A stretch of DNA of 64,000 nucleotides from Papilionanthe hookeriana x Papilionanthe teres (taxonomy: Eukaryota > Streptophyta > Magnoliopsida > Asparagales > Orchidaceae), in contig CM040423.1 of the NCBI GenBank assembly GCA_022702705.1, positions 119,841,738 through 119,905,737 of the forward strand, written 5' to 3'. Positions 45,395-54,071 of the stretch are shown piece by piece. The translations under genes and the position numbers were made by a program. The notes beneath the pieces were generated by a model. It searched no databases and was not told the origin of the DNA. It saw nothing but the letters and a program-made list of their open reading frames with translations. Position 1 is the stretch's first letter; every line of letters starts with the position of its first letter.

Positions 45395-46156
45395 GGTGTT
45401 ACCTTCACGGACAATGACCTACTACTGGGACAACGGACCACAAGCGACCGTTGTACATTTCAGCTTACAATCGGGAAGTTTACACTCTCCGCAGTATTGG
45501 TGGATCCAGGAGCATCAATCAATATAATGAATCTTCGAACGCTAAGATACTTGGAAATTGATGCTCGCGAGCTAGAAGCGGACAAAATATTATTAAGAGG
45601 ATTCAACCAGAAAGGAGAAAGAGCCCTCGGATCAATAACACTGCTAATGAAGACCGGTGACTTGGCAAAGGCAACCGCGAAATTTCACATAATTGATTCA
45701 GAAACGTCATTCAACACTCTATTGGGCCGACCATGGATACATGAGAACCGGATGGTACCATCATCTCTACATCAGTGCAACAAATACTACGATGGAGGGG
45801 AACAGTGCATCAAAGGTGACTTACAACCATTTTCCGTACATGAAATTGGAATCCATGAAGATGCAGTTTATTACGCAGCTTCGAATAAAACAAACTTTTC
45901 CAGAGATACTATAACGGATGAAGCAAAGGAAGTTTGGGACGACGAAGAACCTGAAGTTCTAGTCCAACAGTCACTCACCACTCCCTTACGGCGAGATGGT
46001 GAAGGTTTCTCCACAACTCGCATCCGAGGTCGAGGCCGGGGACGAGGTCGTGGCAGAGACGTTAAGACAGCTGGACAGAGGAAACCAGCCATCAATGTTG
46101 ATTGGGAAGATGATTCTGAAGAAGGAAAAGAGATCAACAAGAAGCAGCGACAATAA
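45395..46156 (+). CDS. Aspartic protease region of element B
   Basis: This is the Gag-Pol processing protease. The frame follows directly on the TGA at 45392 and runs to the TAA at 46154. The active-site segment is AVLVDPGASINIM (near 45488-45526), with DPG in place of the usual D-T/S-G. LLRGFNQKGERALG and KFHIIDSETSFNTLLGRPWIHENRMVPSSLHQ follow; the GRPWIH box is typical of Tat/Ogre proteases. The tail has a Gly-Arg run (RIRGRGRGRGRGRD, near 46020-46060) that could bind RNA. In element A the same region is scrambled. The domain looks intact, but no start codon suits it; it would be made as part of a polyprotein. Confidence 0.8.
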   Translation, partial: GVTFTDNDLLLGQRTTSDRCTFQLTIGKFTLSAVLVDPGASINIMNLRTLRYLEIDARELEADKILLRGFNQKGERALGSITLLMKTGDLAKATAKFHIIDSETSFNTLLGRPWIHENRMVPSSLHQCNKYYDGGEQCIKGDLQPFSVHEIGIHEDAVYYAASNKTNFSRDTITDEAKEVWDDEEPEVLVQQSLTTPLRRDGEGFSTTRIRGRGRGRGRGRDVKTAGQRKPAINVDWEDDSEEGKEINKKQRQ

Positions 46157-46850
46157 GTTGGAAGAAGCCGCAATTCAGGATTTCTCTCGAAGATGAGAAG
46201 AACGAAGAATACAAATCGATGTACGAGAAGATTAACCAGTATGTACATACTATGACCCTGACCCCGATCCATTCTAATAAGATTGAGGGTTTGGTGGTCA
46301 AAGAGGTATGTAGCGGCGGTACAAAGCCCATAAAATTCTACCGTGGTGCGCCTTCCTCCAAAATTGAAAATAATGTACAATTTGAAGATGTTACTTCATC
46401 AGAATTAATGGAATTACCTTTTGAGTGGTACTCTCCATGCGTTCAAAATTTTATTCAGCGTGGTTTCTTACCTCGATAATGGACAAAAGGTCAATCACAA
46501 CATTTTGAAAAATTATGGAATAACTCCGGTCGTCCACCCAATTCAAAAAATGGTCTCGGATTCGGCACAAGTAGGATCGGCCGACGATACCGAATTTTGC
46601 TTGGTTGTCACTTGCGAGTCTAATGAAAATTGCATGGAAATTACGTAAGAATTCGAAGATTTACAAATTGGAAACGCTCCACCGTAGTTTGAAGAAGAGA
46701 TCAAATCTATAATAGATGAGTTAACTGAAGTTAACTTAGGTACTAGCGAAGAGCCTAGACCTACCTTTGTTAGCTCCTTACTCAATAAAAAAGACTCCGA
46801 AGAAATAATCAAGTTATTAATGGAATTTAAAGACTCGTTTTTCTTGGAAC
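46157..46850 (+). pseudogene. Protease-RT linker of element B
   Basis: Frameshifted coding sequence. Recognisable pieces are MYEKINQYVHTMTLTPIHSNKIEGLVV (46219 onward), KIENNVQFEDVTSSELMELPFEW (to 46441), and IKSIIDELTEVNLGTSEEPRPTF with LLNKKDSEEIIKLLMEFKDSF (46690-46845), which leads into RT. I see no donor-acceptor pair that would make it an intron. Confidence 0.6.
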
Positions 46851-47790
46851 TACGATGAGATGCAAGGATTAGCTCCGGAGGTCGCAGTCCATAAGCTAGG
46901 AGTGGATCCTACTTCGTTCCACGTACAAGGTCCCGTAAGAATACGTCTAGAAATCGAACAACAAGTCATAGCTCGAAGTTAAAAAGCTAATAGACGCTAA
47001 ATTTGTCCGTGAAGAACAATACCCGACTTGGTTAGCCAATGTGGTACCAGTCGGGAAGAAGAATGGTCGATCGAATTTGTGTGGATTTCGTAGATTTAAA
47101 CAAGGCATGTCCAAAAGATGAATTTCCTCTACCGATCCTGCAATTAATGATCGACATTGCTTCATCACATGAAATATTCTCATTCATGTATGAATCTTCG
47201 TGATACAACCGGATAAAAATGGCTCCGTAAGATGAAAAACTTACAAGCATTCGAACGCCGATCGGAGTATATTGCTACACAGTGATGCCATTCGGACTGA
47301 AGAACGCAGGAACAACCTACCAGAGAGCGATGACATGAATTTTTGATGATCTCATCCACAATCAAGTTGAATGCTACGTGGATGATGTGGTCATCAAAAT
47401 CAAAGTAAAGGAAAACCATCTGTATGATTTGAGAATTGTTTTCGAACGATTAAGACAATTTCACCTTAAGATGAATCCCTTAAAATGCGCTTCTCGGCGT
47501 CACCTCGGGAAATTCTTAGGATTCGTTGTCCGACATCGTGGAATTGAAATCGACTCGAAAAGATTAAAGCTATCTTAGAAATGCCGCCTCCCGTAACCTT
47601 AAAACAACTACGATCTTTTCAAGGGAAGCCTGGCATATCTTCGACTCTTTATCTCGAACTTGTCGAGTAGGTGTCGACCTTTCTCGGCATTAGTTAAAAA
47701 GGACGCCAAATTTATTTGAGAAGAGAAATGCCGTAGGGCCTTCGAGGACATTAAACAATATTTAATGACACCTCCCGTCTTAGCGACCTC
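46851..47790 (+). pseudogene. Reverse transcriptase of element B, frameshifted
   Basis: RT pieces in order are a DARFVREEQYPTW-like stretch near 46990, LNKACPKDEFPLPIL near 47093-47140 and MPFGLKNAGTTYQRAM near 47286-47333. FDDLIHNQVECYVDDVVIKIKVKEN follows, with the catalytic YVDD intact at 47375-47386. Then come FERLRQFHLKMNPLKCA and GKFLGFVVRHRGIEIDS. The region carries a dense set of short scrambles absent from the gag and RNase H parts of the same element, for example 'tcttcgtgatac' where a TCTGG motif is expected. I would not call RT dead from this sequence alone. Confidence 0.83.
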
Positions 47791-47807
47791 GGCCTCGTGT
47801 AGATCAG

Positions 47808-48782
47808 TTGATACTTTATACCGCGGCTTTAGACGACTCACTCGGAGCCCTGTTAGCCCAAGCCAATGATGAGGGTAAAGAAAATGCTCTTCATTACCTA
47901 AGCCATCGTTTACTTCCAACAAAAATAAAGTATCCCACAATTGAAAAGCACTGTTTGGCCCTGTTCTTCACCGCTCAAAAGCTCAGGCACTACATGATTT
48001 CTCATAAGGTCAACCTGATCTCGAAATTTAATCCATTGCAATACTTGATGACCCGTCCAACGCTTTCTGGCAGACTTGCCAGGTGGTCAATGATATTATT
48101 GCAATTTGATATAACTTTCGTGCCTCTTCGTGCCGTAAAGGGACAAGTCCTAGCAGACTTTCTCGCAGCACACCCTTTGCCAGCAGAATCTCCTCTCAAT
48201 GACGACTTGCCAGAAGAACAAATAATGAGCTTAGAAGACCCTGATGATCGACATTGGGAATTATATTTCGACGGAGCATCTTCAGCACACAAAGATGAAG
48301 AATCGCAAGTGATAGTGCCCGGTAAGGCAGGAATCGGACTAACCTTTATAACAACGGAGCGGGGGACGTTAAGATACTCCTACCACTTGAAAGAGCCATG
48401 TACAAACAAAGAAGCAGAATATGAAGCTCTCATAACAGGACTGAAATTAACTATTCAAATGGGGATAACAAACATCAACATCTACGGGGATTCGCAGTTA
48501 ATCATTCAACAGATCGCCGGACAGTACATAATTTTAAAGCCAAGACTCGAGCAATACTTCCAAAGTATGCCATACAGCTTGTTGGAACATATTCCGAATG
48601 TGACGATCTACAAAATTCCCGAAAAAAACGCTTTAAGCAGATGCGTTAGTCTCGTCTCGCAAAAGAATTTGCCTCGCTTGCAAGATGAATCAGAGAAGTG
48701 TCGCCTCACGGACGTCGGTCCTATCACAACTCAACATGGACACAATACACAAATCGAAAAAGAAAAAGAATCAGCTAAGTAG
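47808..48782 (+). CDS. Tandem RNase H domains (retroviral-type and archaeal-type) of element B
   Basis: An open frame of 324 codons. Residues 1-100 are the RT-associated RNase H (LYTAALDDSLGALLAQ, TIEKHCLALFFTAQKLRHYM). Its last catalytic aspartate position reads ISKFNPLQYL, so this domain is probably inactive, as is common in this lineage. After a linker with VKGQVLADFLAAHPL, residues 148-250 form the archaeal-type RNase H, with D155 (ELYFDGASS), E204 (KEAEYEALITGLK) and D228 (IYGDSQLIIQQ) in place. Two RNase H domains are the hallmark of Tat/Ogre elements. The frame opens downstream of the RT breaks; the start is not a true gene start but part of the pol polyprotein. Confidence 0.9.
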   Translation: MILYTAALDDSLGALLAQANDEGKENALHYLSHRLLPTKIKYPTIEKHCLALFFTAQKLRHYMISHKVNLISKFNPLQYLMTRPTLSGRLARWSMILLQFDITFVPLRAVKGQVLADFLAAHPLPAESPLNDDLPEEQIMSLEDPDDRHWELYFDGASSAHKDEESQVIVPGKAGIGLTFITTERGTLRYSYHLKEPCTNKEAEYEALITGLKLTIQMGITNINIYGDSQLIIQQIAGQYIILKPRLEQYFQSMPYSLLEHIPNVTIYKIPEKNALSRCVSLVSQKNLPRLQDESEKCRLTDVGPITTQHGHNTQIEKEKESAK

Positions 48783-48859
48783 CAGTGATGTAAAACACGT
48801 AAGATTGGCGACAGCCATTAATAAACTACCTGCAAACAGGAAAACTACCAGAAGATAGG

Positions 48860-50060
48860 TTGTTAGCCCATCAGATCAAGAAAAGAACTCTGTCCTGCAC
48901 ATTAATAAACAACACATTATACAAAAGGTCTTTCGATCAAATGTGGCTAAGGTGCCTAAGCGGGTCCGAGGCCCGTGAAATTGTTAAAGAGGTGCATTCA
49001 GGACTCTGTGGGGCTCACCAGTCATGTCAAAAGATGAAAATGAAAATTAAAAGATTAGGGTACTACTGGCCCTCGATGATGACCGACTGCATGAAAATCG
49101 CCAAGAGCTGTCACCAATGCCAAGTGCACGGAGTGGTTCTACACCAACCTCCAAATGTGCTACATCCGACAATTGCGTCATGGCCATTTGAATGTTGGGG
49201 CACGGATATAGTGGGTCCAATAGAACCACCGTCTTCAAAAGGACATCGCTTCATTCTTGCGGCTACAGATTACTTTTCCATGTGGGCAGAGGCAGTTCCA
49301 CTTAGATAAGTGAAAGCACACCACATGCTACAGTTTTTAAGTACCAAGTTGTCTACCTTTTCGGAGTGCCGCACAAGATCATCTCAGATAATGGATCAGA
49401 ATTCAGAAGAACGCAAATCAACAATTTCGTCAAGAGACACGGAATCGACTGGCGGTATTCAACAATTTACTATCCAAGAGCAAACGACATGGCTGAGGCT
49501 TTTAATAAAACTCTCGTTCAAATTTTAAAGAAAACTTTGGACGATAATAAGAGAAATTGGCACGAGAAGTTATTAGAAGCCTTATGGGCCTACCGGACAA
49601 CCTTCGTAACTCCTACTCAAGCTACACCTTACGCTCCGGTGTATGGGTCCGAGGCAAGGTTACCCTTAGAGGTCCAAGCTTTCCTTCACTCGTAATTGCA
49701 GCTTGCAAACAAAATCACGACGAAGAGAATACCAAATTACGACTAGAGGAATTAGAAAGCTTGGAAGGGAAAAGACTTGCAGCGTAGCAGAATTTAGAAC
49801 TATACCAAGCTAAGATGGTTCAAGCCCATGACAAACTGGTCCGCCCAAGAACCTTCAAAGTTGGTGACTTAGTTCTCGTTCTCAAGAGACCTATCCTTGC
49901 ACACCGCAAAATAGGAGGAAAATTTGAACCCACTTGGGAAGGACCATTTGTGGTTGAGGAAATCTACTCAGGTGGCTCCTACCAGCTAGTGAATTGCCAA
50001 GGAGAACGACATATGCTTCTGATCAACGGATGATACTTGAAGAAGTATTACGCTACCTGA
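48860..50060 (+). pseudogene. Integrase of element B, lightly broken
   Basis: The frame 48860-49309 holds the zinc-binding domain (HSGLCGAH, then CHQC) and the start of the core (GTDIVGP with the first catalytic D). It ends at a TAA (49307-49309). After a frame change, 49366-49695 carries KIISDNGSEF (second D), YYPRANDMAEAFNKTL (catalytic E) and ALWAYRTTFVTPTQATPYAPVYGSEARLPLEVQ. A last frameshift leads to 49815-50033, with RTFKVGDLVLVLKRPI and the GPFVVEEIYSGGSYQLV segment of the GPY/F domain. All three catalytic residues are present. Few changes separate it from a complete frame. Confidence 0.87.
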
Positions 50061-50363
50061 TGTTTCAAAAGAATGAATTCTTCATCCCTAGAAGCACGGG
50101 CGAAGTAATTACTTATGACTGGGTCCGAACGAAAAAAAATAATAATAATAAAAATTGTGTTAAAATAAATAAAATCATGATAATAAAGTTTTCCTTGTTC
50201 TCTCTTCCAAATCAAAATCTTTTTTTTTCGATCTTTTCCCACTTCATTCCTGTTGAATTTTTTTAAAAAATATATACAAAAGAAAACTCTGTCTCTAATA
50301 AACTTTTTCTTAATGTTCTTGTTCTTAGTACAACCCCTGATCCTTTTCCTTACCTTTTCGCAG
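50061..50363 (+). promoter_or_regulatory. Integrase-ORF3 intergenic segment with a splice-acceptor-like end
   Basis: AT-rich and non-coding. It ends in a pyrimidine tract, ccttttccttaccttttcg-CAG (CAG at 50361-50363), four bases before the ORF3 ATG (GGAA-ATG, 50368). This fits a plant 3' splice site placed to deliver ORF3 as the first ORF of a spliced mRNA. The tract is also present in A. Confidence 0.5.
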
Positions 50364-50367
50364 GGAA

Positions 50368-51180
50368 ATGTCGAACAGGCGATTGGTCCTGAACTTTAGA
50401 AATGGCGTAAGCCTTGCTCTCGACGAAAAGAAGGTGAAAGATGGAGCGATAATAGAGATTGACTCAGACTTCGCACTGGCAGGCCTGCAATACGAGGAAA
50501 ATGACTGGGTCCCAGTTGACCGAGAGGAACCGCCGTCACGACAAGAATGAAAGTGGGTGGCCCAAGCCACCAACCCAAGCAACAAGAAAAGGAAAACAAA
50601 CACCGAGGAGGACAAGAGAATCAAGTCCGTGGTAGCTACAGCAGAGGGCAGCTTGTCGGCGCCGCGTCCACAGAGATTCAGGAAGTACGAAGAGCTACTC
50701 TCACAGCAACTCAGTGAAGAAATAAAAATCTCCGTATCCACAAGATGTTAACTAAACTAGCAGCGGACCAGCGCGACGAGGCAGTCACTACTACCAATGC
50801 ATATACTTCAAGGATACCGGTTCACTAAGAACATAAAGAAAGAAGGCCAGCTCTGAGGATAATAGAAGAGACCAGGGAAATCTCAAGAAGATCAGAAGAA
50901 GGAAGGCTACCACGCCACCAGATAAAGCCACCAGTAATGCATGACCTTGTTGCAGAAGCAACCCCGGAGGATGTCCCGACGGAGACCCCATCCCCGAGGA
51001 GCCGAGGTATGCAGGAGAACATGAAGGGATTGAGCCATATATCCCACATTACATCACCAGGCCTCGCCATTTACAGATTATTCCAGAATACGAGCTAGAA
51101 AGAATGCAGAATGTCGAGAAGCAAACTTTTGAATACTTAGAGAGAATTAGAGGCAGGAAGGCCTCGAGCTACATACAAAT
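50368..51180 (+). pseudogene. ORF3 N-terminal part of element B, interrupted
   Basis: ORF3 starts at ATG 50368 (MSNRRLVLNFRNGVSLALDEKK), just after an acceptor-like CAG. It is open for 60 codons to a TGA (50548-50550), and the same frame continues with QATNPSNKKRKTNTEEDKRIKSVVATAEGSLSAPRP to a stop at 50749-50751. Further on, another frame reads EGIEPYIPHYITRPRHLQIIPEYELERMQ and KQTFEYLERIRGRKASSYIQ into the dioxygenase part. So two or three small breaks separate start and catalytic domain. The first 35 residues and the VVATAEG...SAPRP segment resemble the ORF1 start (FSFVNGLDL, VVATPTG...SAPTP). The basic NKKRKTN stretch could be a nuclear signal. Confidence 0.65.
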
Positions 51181-51828
51181 GTGTTCTCAGAATACGAACA
51201 ACAACAAATTGTGGACTGCATCTGGGATTTGAAAAGAATGGGTCGAGCAGGCCGCCTAAGAGAAAACACTTACTCGGAACCCCGGAGATGGATGCCAGGG
51301 AAAGGAAGAATTACCATACAATGTGGATGTTGCTACAACTTCGCAGAAGACAGGAAGGGAAACCCATCGGGAATACTCCGTCATGGCAAGGTAGATCCAA
51401 TGTCATTGGTCATCAAAAGGATGGTAAAGAGAATGATAACATGGAGGGTACTGCCAGCAGATTGCATACCCAACGCTTGCATCATTAACATTTACAAGCG
51501 GGGTGATCGCATAGCCCCACACATAGATCACCACGACTTTGTCGGACCTTTCCGCACAGCTTTCTTTTCGAACGAGTGTAATATCATGTTTGGATCCGAC
51601 CTCCGGATAGCAGGCCCGAGTGACTTCCGAGGGCCAAGAAAGATACCATTATCGGTAGGTTCCGTCATGATACTAAAGGGCAACGGAGCAGATGTCGCTA
51701 AACATTGCATACCAGGAGTACCAATGAAGCGGATCTCAGTTACTTTCAGAAGGATGGATGACAGGAAAGCACCTTACCACTTCCAGCCAGACCTAGAGCT
51801 AGAGAGCCTCCGGCCTTACGAGCTGTGA
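51181..51828 (+). CDS. AlkB-like 2OG/Fe(II) dioxygenase domain (ALKBH9/10-type RNA demethylase-like) of ORF3
   Basis: An intact 215-codon frame. AlkB-family enzymes remove methyl groups from nucleic acids by oxidation with 2-oxoglutarate and Fe(II). Visible residues (numbered from 51181) are the HxD Fe ligands H114 and D116 (APHIDHHDF), the distal ligand H175 (VAKHCIPGVP), and R184 and R190 for 2-oxoglutarate and substrate (KRISVTFRRM). NIYKRGD precedes HxD; GRITIQCGCCYN (residues 42-53) and SECN-like NECNIMFGSDL (131-141) flank the fold. The overall pattern is closest, from memory, to plant ALKBH9B/ALKBH10B, which act on N6-methyladenosine in RNA. The N-terminus probably belongs to a longer ORF3 beginning at 50368. 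Some plant RNA viruses also carry AlkB domains, but this one looks plant-like. The substrate is inference. Confidence 0.85.
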   Translation: MFSEYEQQQIVDCIWDLKRMGRAGRLRENTYSEPRRWMPGKGRITIQCGCCYNFAEDRKGNPSGILRHGKVDPMSLVIKRMVKRMITWRVLPADCIPNACIINIYKRGDRIAPHIDHHDFVGPFRTAFFSNECNIMFGSDLRIAGPSDFRGPRKIPLSVGSVMILKGNGADVAKHCIPGVPMKRISVTFRRMDDRKAPYHFQPDLELESLRPYEL

Positions 51829-52650
51829 GTTGCATGGAAAATATCACACCTCCAACGTACATCCATACGACATCCTTGCCAAGGATGGCTTGGAAGGTGA
51901 TGTTATTGACCATGTACCTCACTATTCAGACATGGATTTCTAACAGATGCCTTTTTGGAAGGATCGACAAAGATCATACATAGTCCGTTTTGAGTCAACA
52001 TGGATTGTATGAGATGTATTCCAGATCGAGTTGTATGATGTATCTTCAACATGATTGGAATGAAAGTGACCATGTCACATTTTGGCCTTCACCTCTTTTG
52101 TGCAAATTGACTGGGAAACGCCATTAAAGTTAAATGAACTTCGAACAAAGAAAACAAAATAAACAAAAAGAATAAAAGAAAACTTTCCTTAAAAACTCTA
52201 AATTCTCATGAACATTAAACGAACGATAAGGAAAATTTGAATTATTAAAGGACAAACAAAACGAGCACAAATTTTAAATCAAATTTTAAATTCAACCCTC
52301 CATATCTCAAATCAAATCTCAATCAAATTCAAACTCAATCTTAAAAATCTAAAATCCAATCCGTTCTACTCTCTCCCTTATCTGGGATGGAAGCGGTCGA
52401 TTCCATTGACACGGAGCCACGAGGTTTTCGATTCGGATCTGATGGCGAGGAATTGTATCCAATCCAAACCAGCAACTTTCGATCAACTCTTTTGAGTGGG
52501 ATATGTAGCATCTACGTATTCCCTCCAAATCTGTTTCTTTCCACAAATATCTTTTACAACTTTCATGAAATTCTCGAAACACCAAAATTCCATACTTTTC
52601 AAATCAACATTACAAATCTTTGCAAAATCAATTACCATCAAAAATCAAAT
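51829..52650 (+). other. 3' UTR of element B, first part
   Basis: Non-coding, homologous to A 27601-28387. It ends with a CAAAT/TCAAA-rich low-complexity stretch (about 52250-52370) and a unique segment (52380-52640) that is missing in A. Short ORFs here (52349-52693) are not conserved. Confidence 0.7.
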
Positions 52651-53660
52651 TTTTGGGGTTGAGAATTTTACATCCGAGACTGCATTGCTTTAGGTTCTTT
52701 CCCTATCGCAATGAAATACATCAAAATCAAATTCTCAGGGTTGAGGATTTTACATCCGAGACTGCATTGCTTTAGGATTATTTCCCTATCGCAATGAAAT
52801 ACATCAAACTCAAATTCATGAAATACATCAAAATCAAATTCTTGGGGTTGGGGATTTTACATCCGAGACTGCATTGCTTTAGGATTCTTTCCCTATCGCA
52901 ATGAAATACATCAAATTCAAATTCTTGGGGTTGGGGATTTTACGTCCGAGAATGCATTGCTTTGGGATTCTTTCCCTATCGCAATGAAATACATCAAAAA
53001 TCAAACTTTTAGGGTTGAGGATTTTACATCCGAGACTGCATTACTTTAGGATTCTTTCCCTATCGCAATGAAATACATCAAAAATCAAACTTTTGGGGTT
53101 GAGAATTTTACATCCGAGACTGCATTACTTTAGGATTCTTTCCCTATCGCAATGAAATACATCAAAAATCAAACTTTTGGGGTAGAGGATTTTACATCCG
53201 AGACTGCTTTGCTTTAGGATTCTTTCCCTATCGCAATGAAATACATCAAATTCAAACTTTTGGGGTCGAGGATTTCACATTCGATACCGCATCGCTTTAG
53301 GATTCTTTCCCTATCGCAATGAAATACATCAAATTCAAACTTTTGGGGTCGAGGATTTTACATCCGAGACTGCATTGCTTTAGGATTCTTTCCCTATCGC
53401 AATGAAATACATCAAATTCAAACTTTTGGGGTTGAGGATTTTACATTCGAGACTGCATTGCTTTAGGATTCTTTCCCTATCGCAATGAAATACATCAAAA
53501 TCAAATTCTTGGGGTTGAGGATTTTACGTCCGAGACTGCATTGCTTTAGGATTCTTTCCCTATCGCAATGAAATACTTCAAAATCAAACTTTTGGGGTTA
53601 AGGATTTTACATCCAATACCACATTGCTCGGAGATCTCTCCTCATTGTAATGATTCAATC
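52651..53660 (+). repeat. Tandem repeat in the 3' UTR of B (twelve units of about 83 bp)
   Basis: Units start near 52651, 52734, 52840, 52923, 53007, 53091, 53177, 53258, 53341, 53424, 53507 and 53590. Each has 'ggggttgaggattttacat', 'ccgagactgcattgcttta', 'ggattctttccctatcgca' and 'atgaaatacatca'. The second unit carries a partial duplication (about 52798-52820). The last unit is the most diverged. Element A has five units of a related monomer at the same place. Confidence 0.95.
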
Positions 53661-54071
53661 CAATCAATTCAATTTTATTTTGAGGTTGAAGATGTTACAT
53701 CTAAAACCACAAAATTCCAATTTTCATTTCAAGTTGAAATCCCTTCAAATTAATCTTAACAAAACTTCAATCTAAATTGAAACTCAAACTAAAATCTGAG
53801 CTCACACATCAAAAATTAAACTAAAACAAAATAAAATCTAAATCGAAATTCCCCAGATCATATGTTTGGGATTCACTTCCTTTCCCTTTCCCCAGCGAGA
53901 GTTTAGGAATCTCCAGTCTCAGAGATATACTTGACACTCCCCAGCGAAAATTCTTTATTTTCGTCCTAAGTTTGTCACTTGGACATCTGTGTTGGTTTCT
54001 TTGATCTTTTCGGTCAACGCCAATACGCGCGGTGTGCTTGGTTAGCACACCACACCTATTGGGGGTCCATT
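53661..54071 (+). other. End of the element B 3' UTR and polypurine tract region
   Basis: Non-coding. The last bases before the 3' LTR read 'attgggggtccattt'; the GGGGG run is the likely polypurine primer for plus-strand synthesis, of the form usual in Tat-type elements. Element A has lost this segment. Confidence 0.65.

Noticed and set aside
46157..46850. An Ogre-type intron between protease and RT
   Set aside because: The segment can be read as frameshifted linker protein, and I found no convincing donor and acceptor pair.
51181..51828. The AlkB frame as a host gene lying between elements
   Set aside because: It lies between the integrase and the 3' UTR repeat of one element, and the same ORF sits at the same place in element A.
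52349..52693. Frames in the unique 3' UTR segment of element B
   Set aside because: They are short, absent from A and without domain features.
52651..53660. Regular repeats suggestive of a CRISPR array
   Set aside because: Units are contiguous, about 83 bp, imperfect and without unique spacers, in a plant retroelement 3' UTR. This is a minisatellite.
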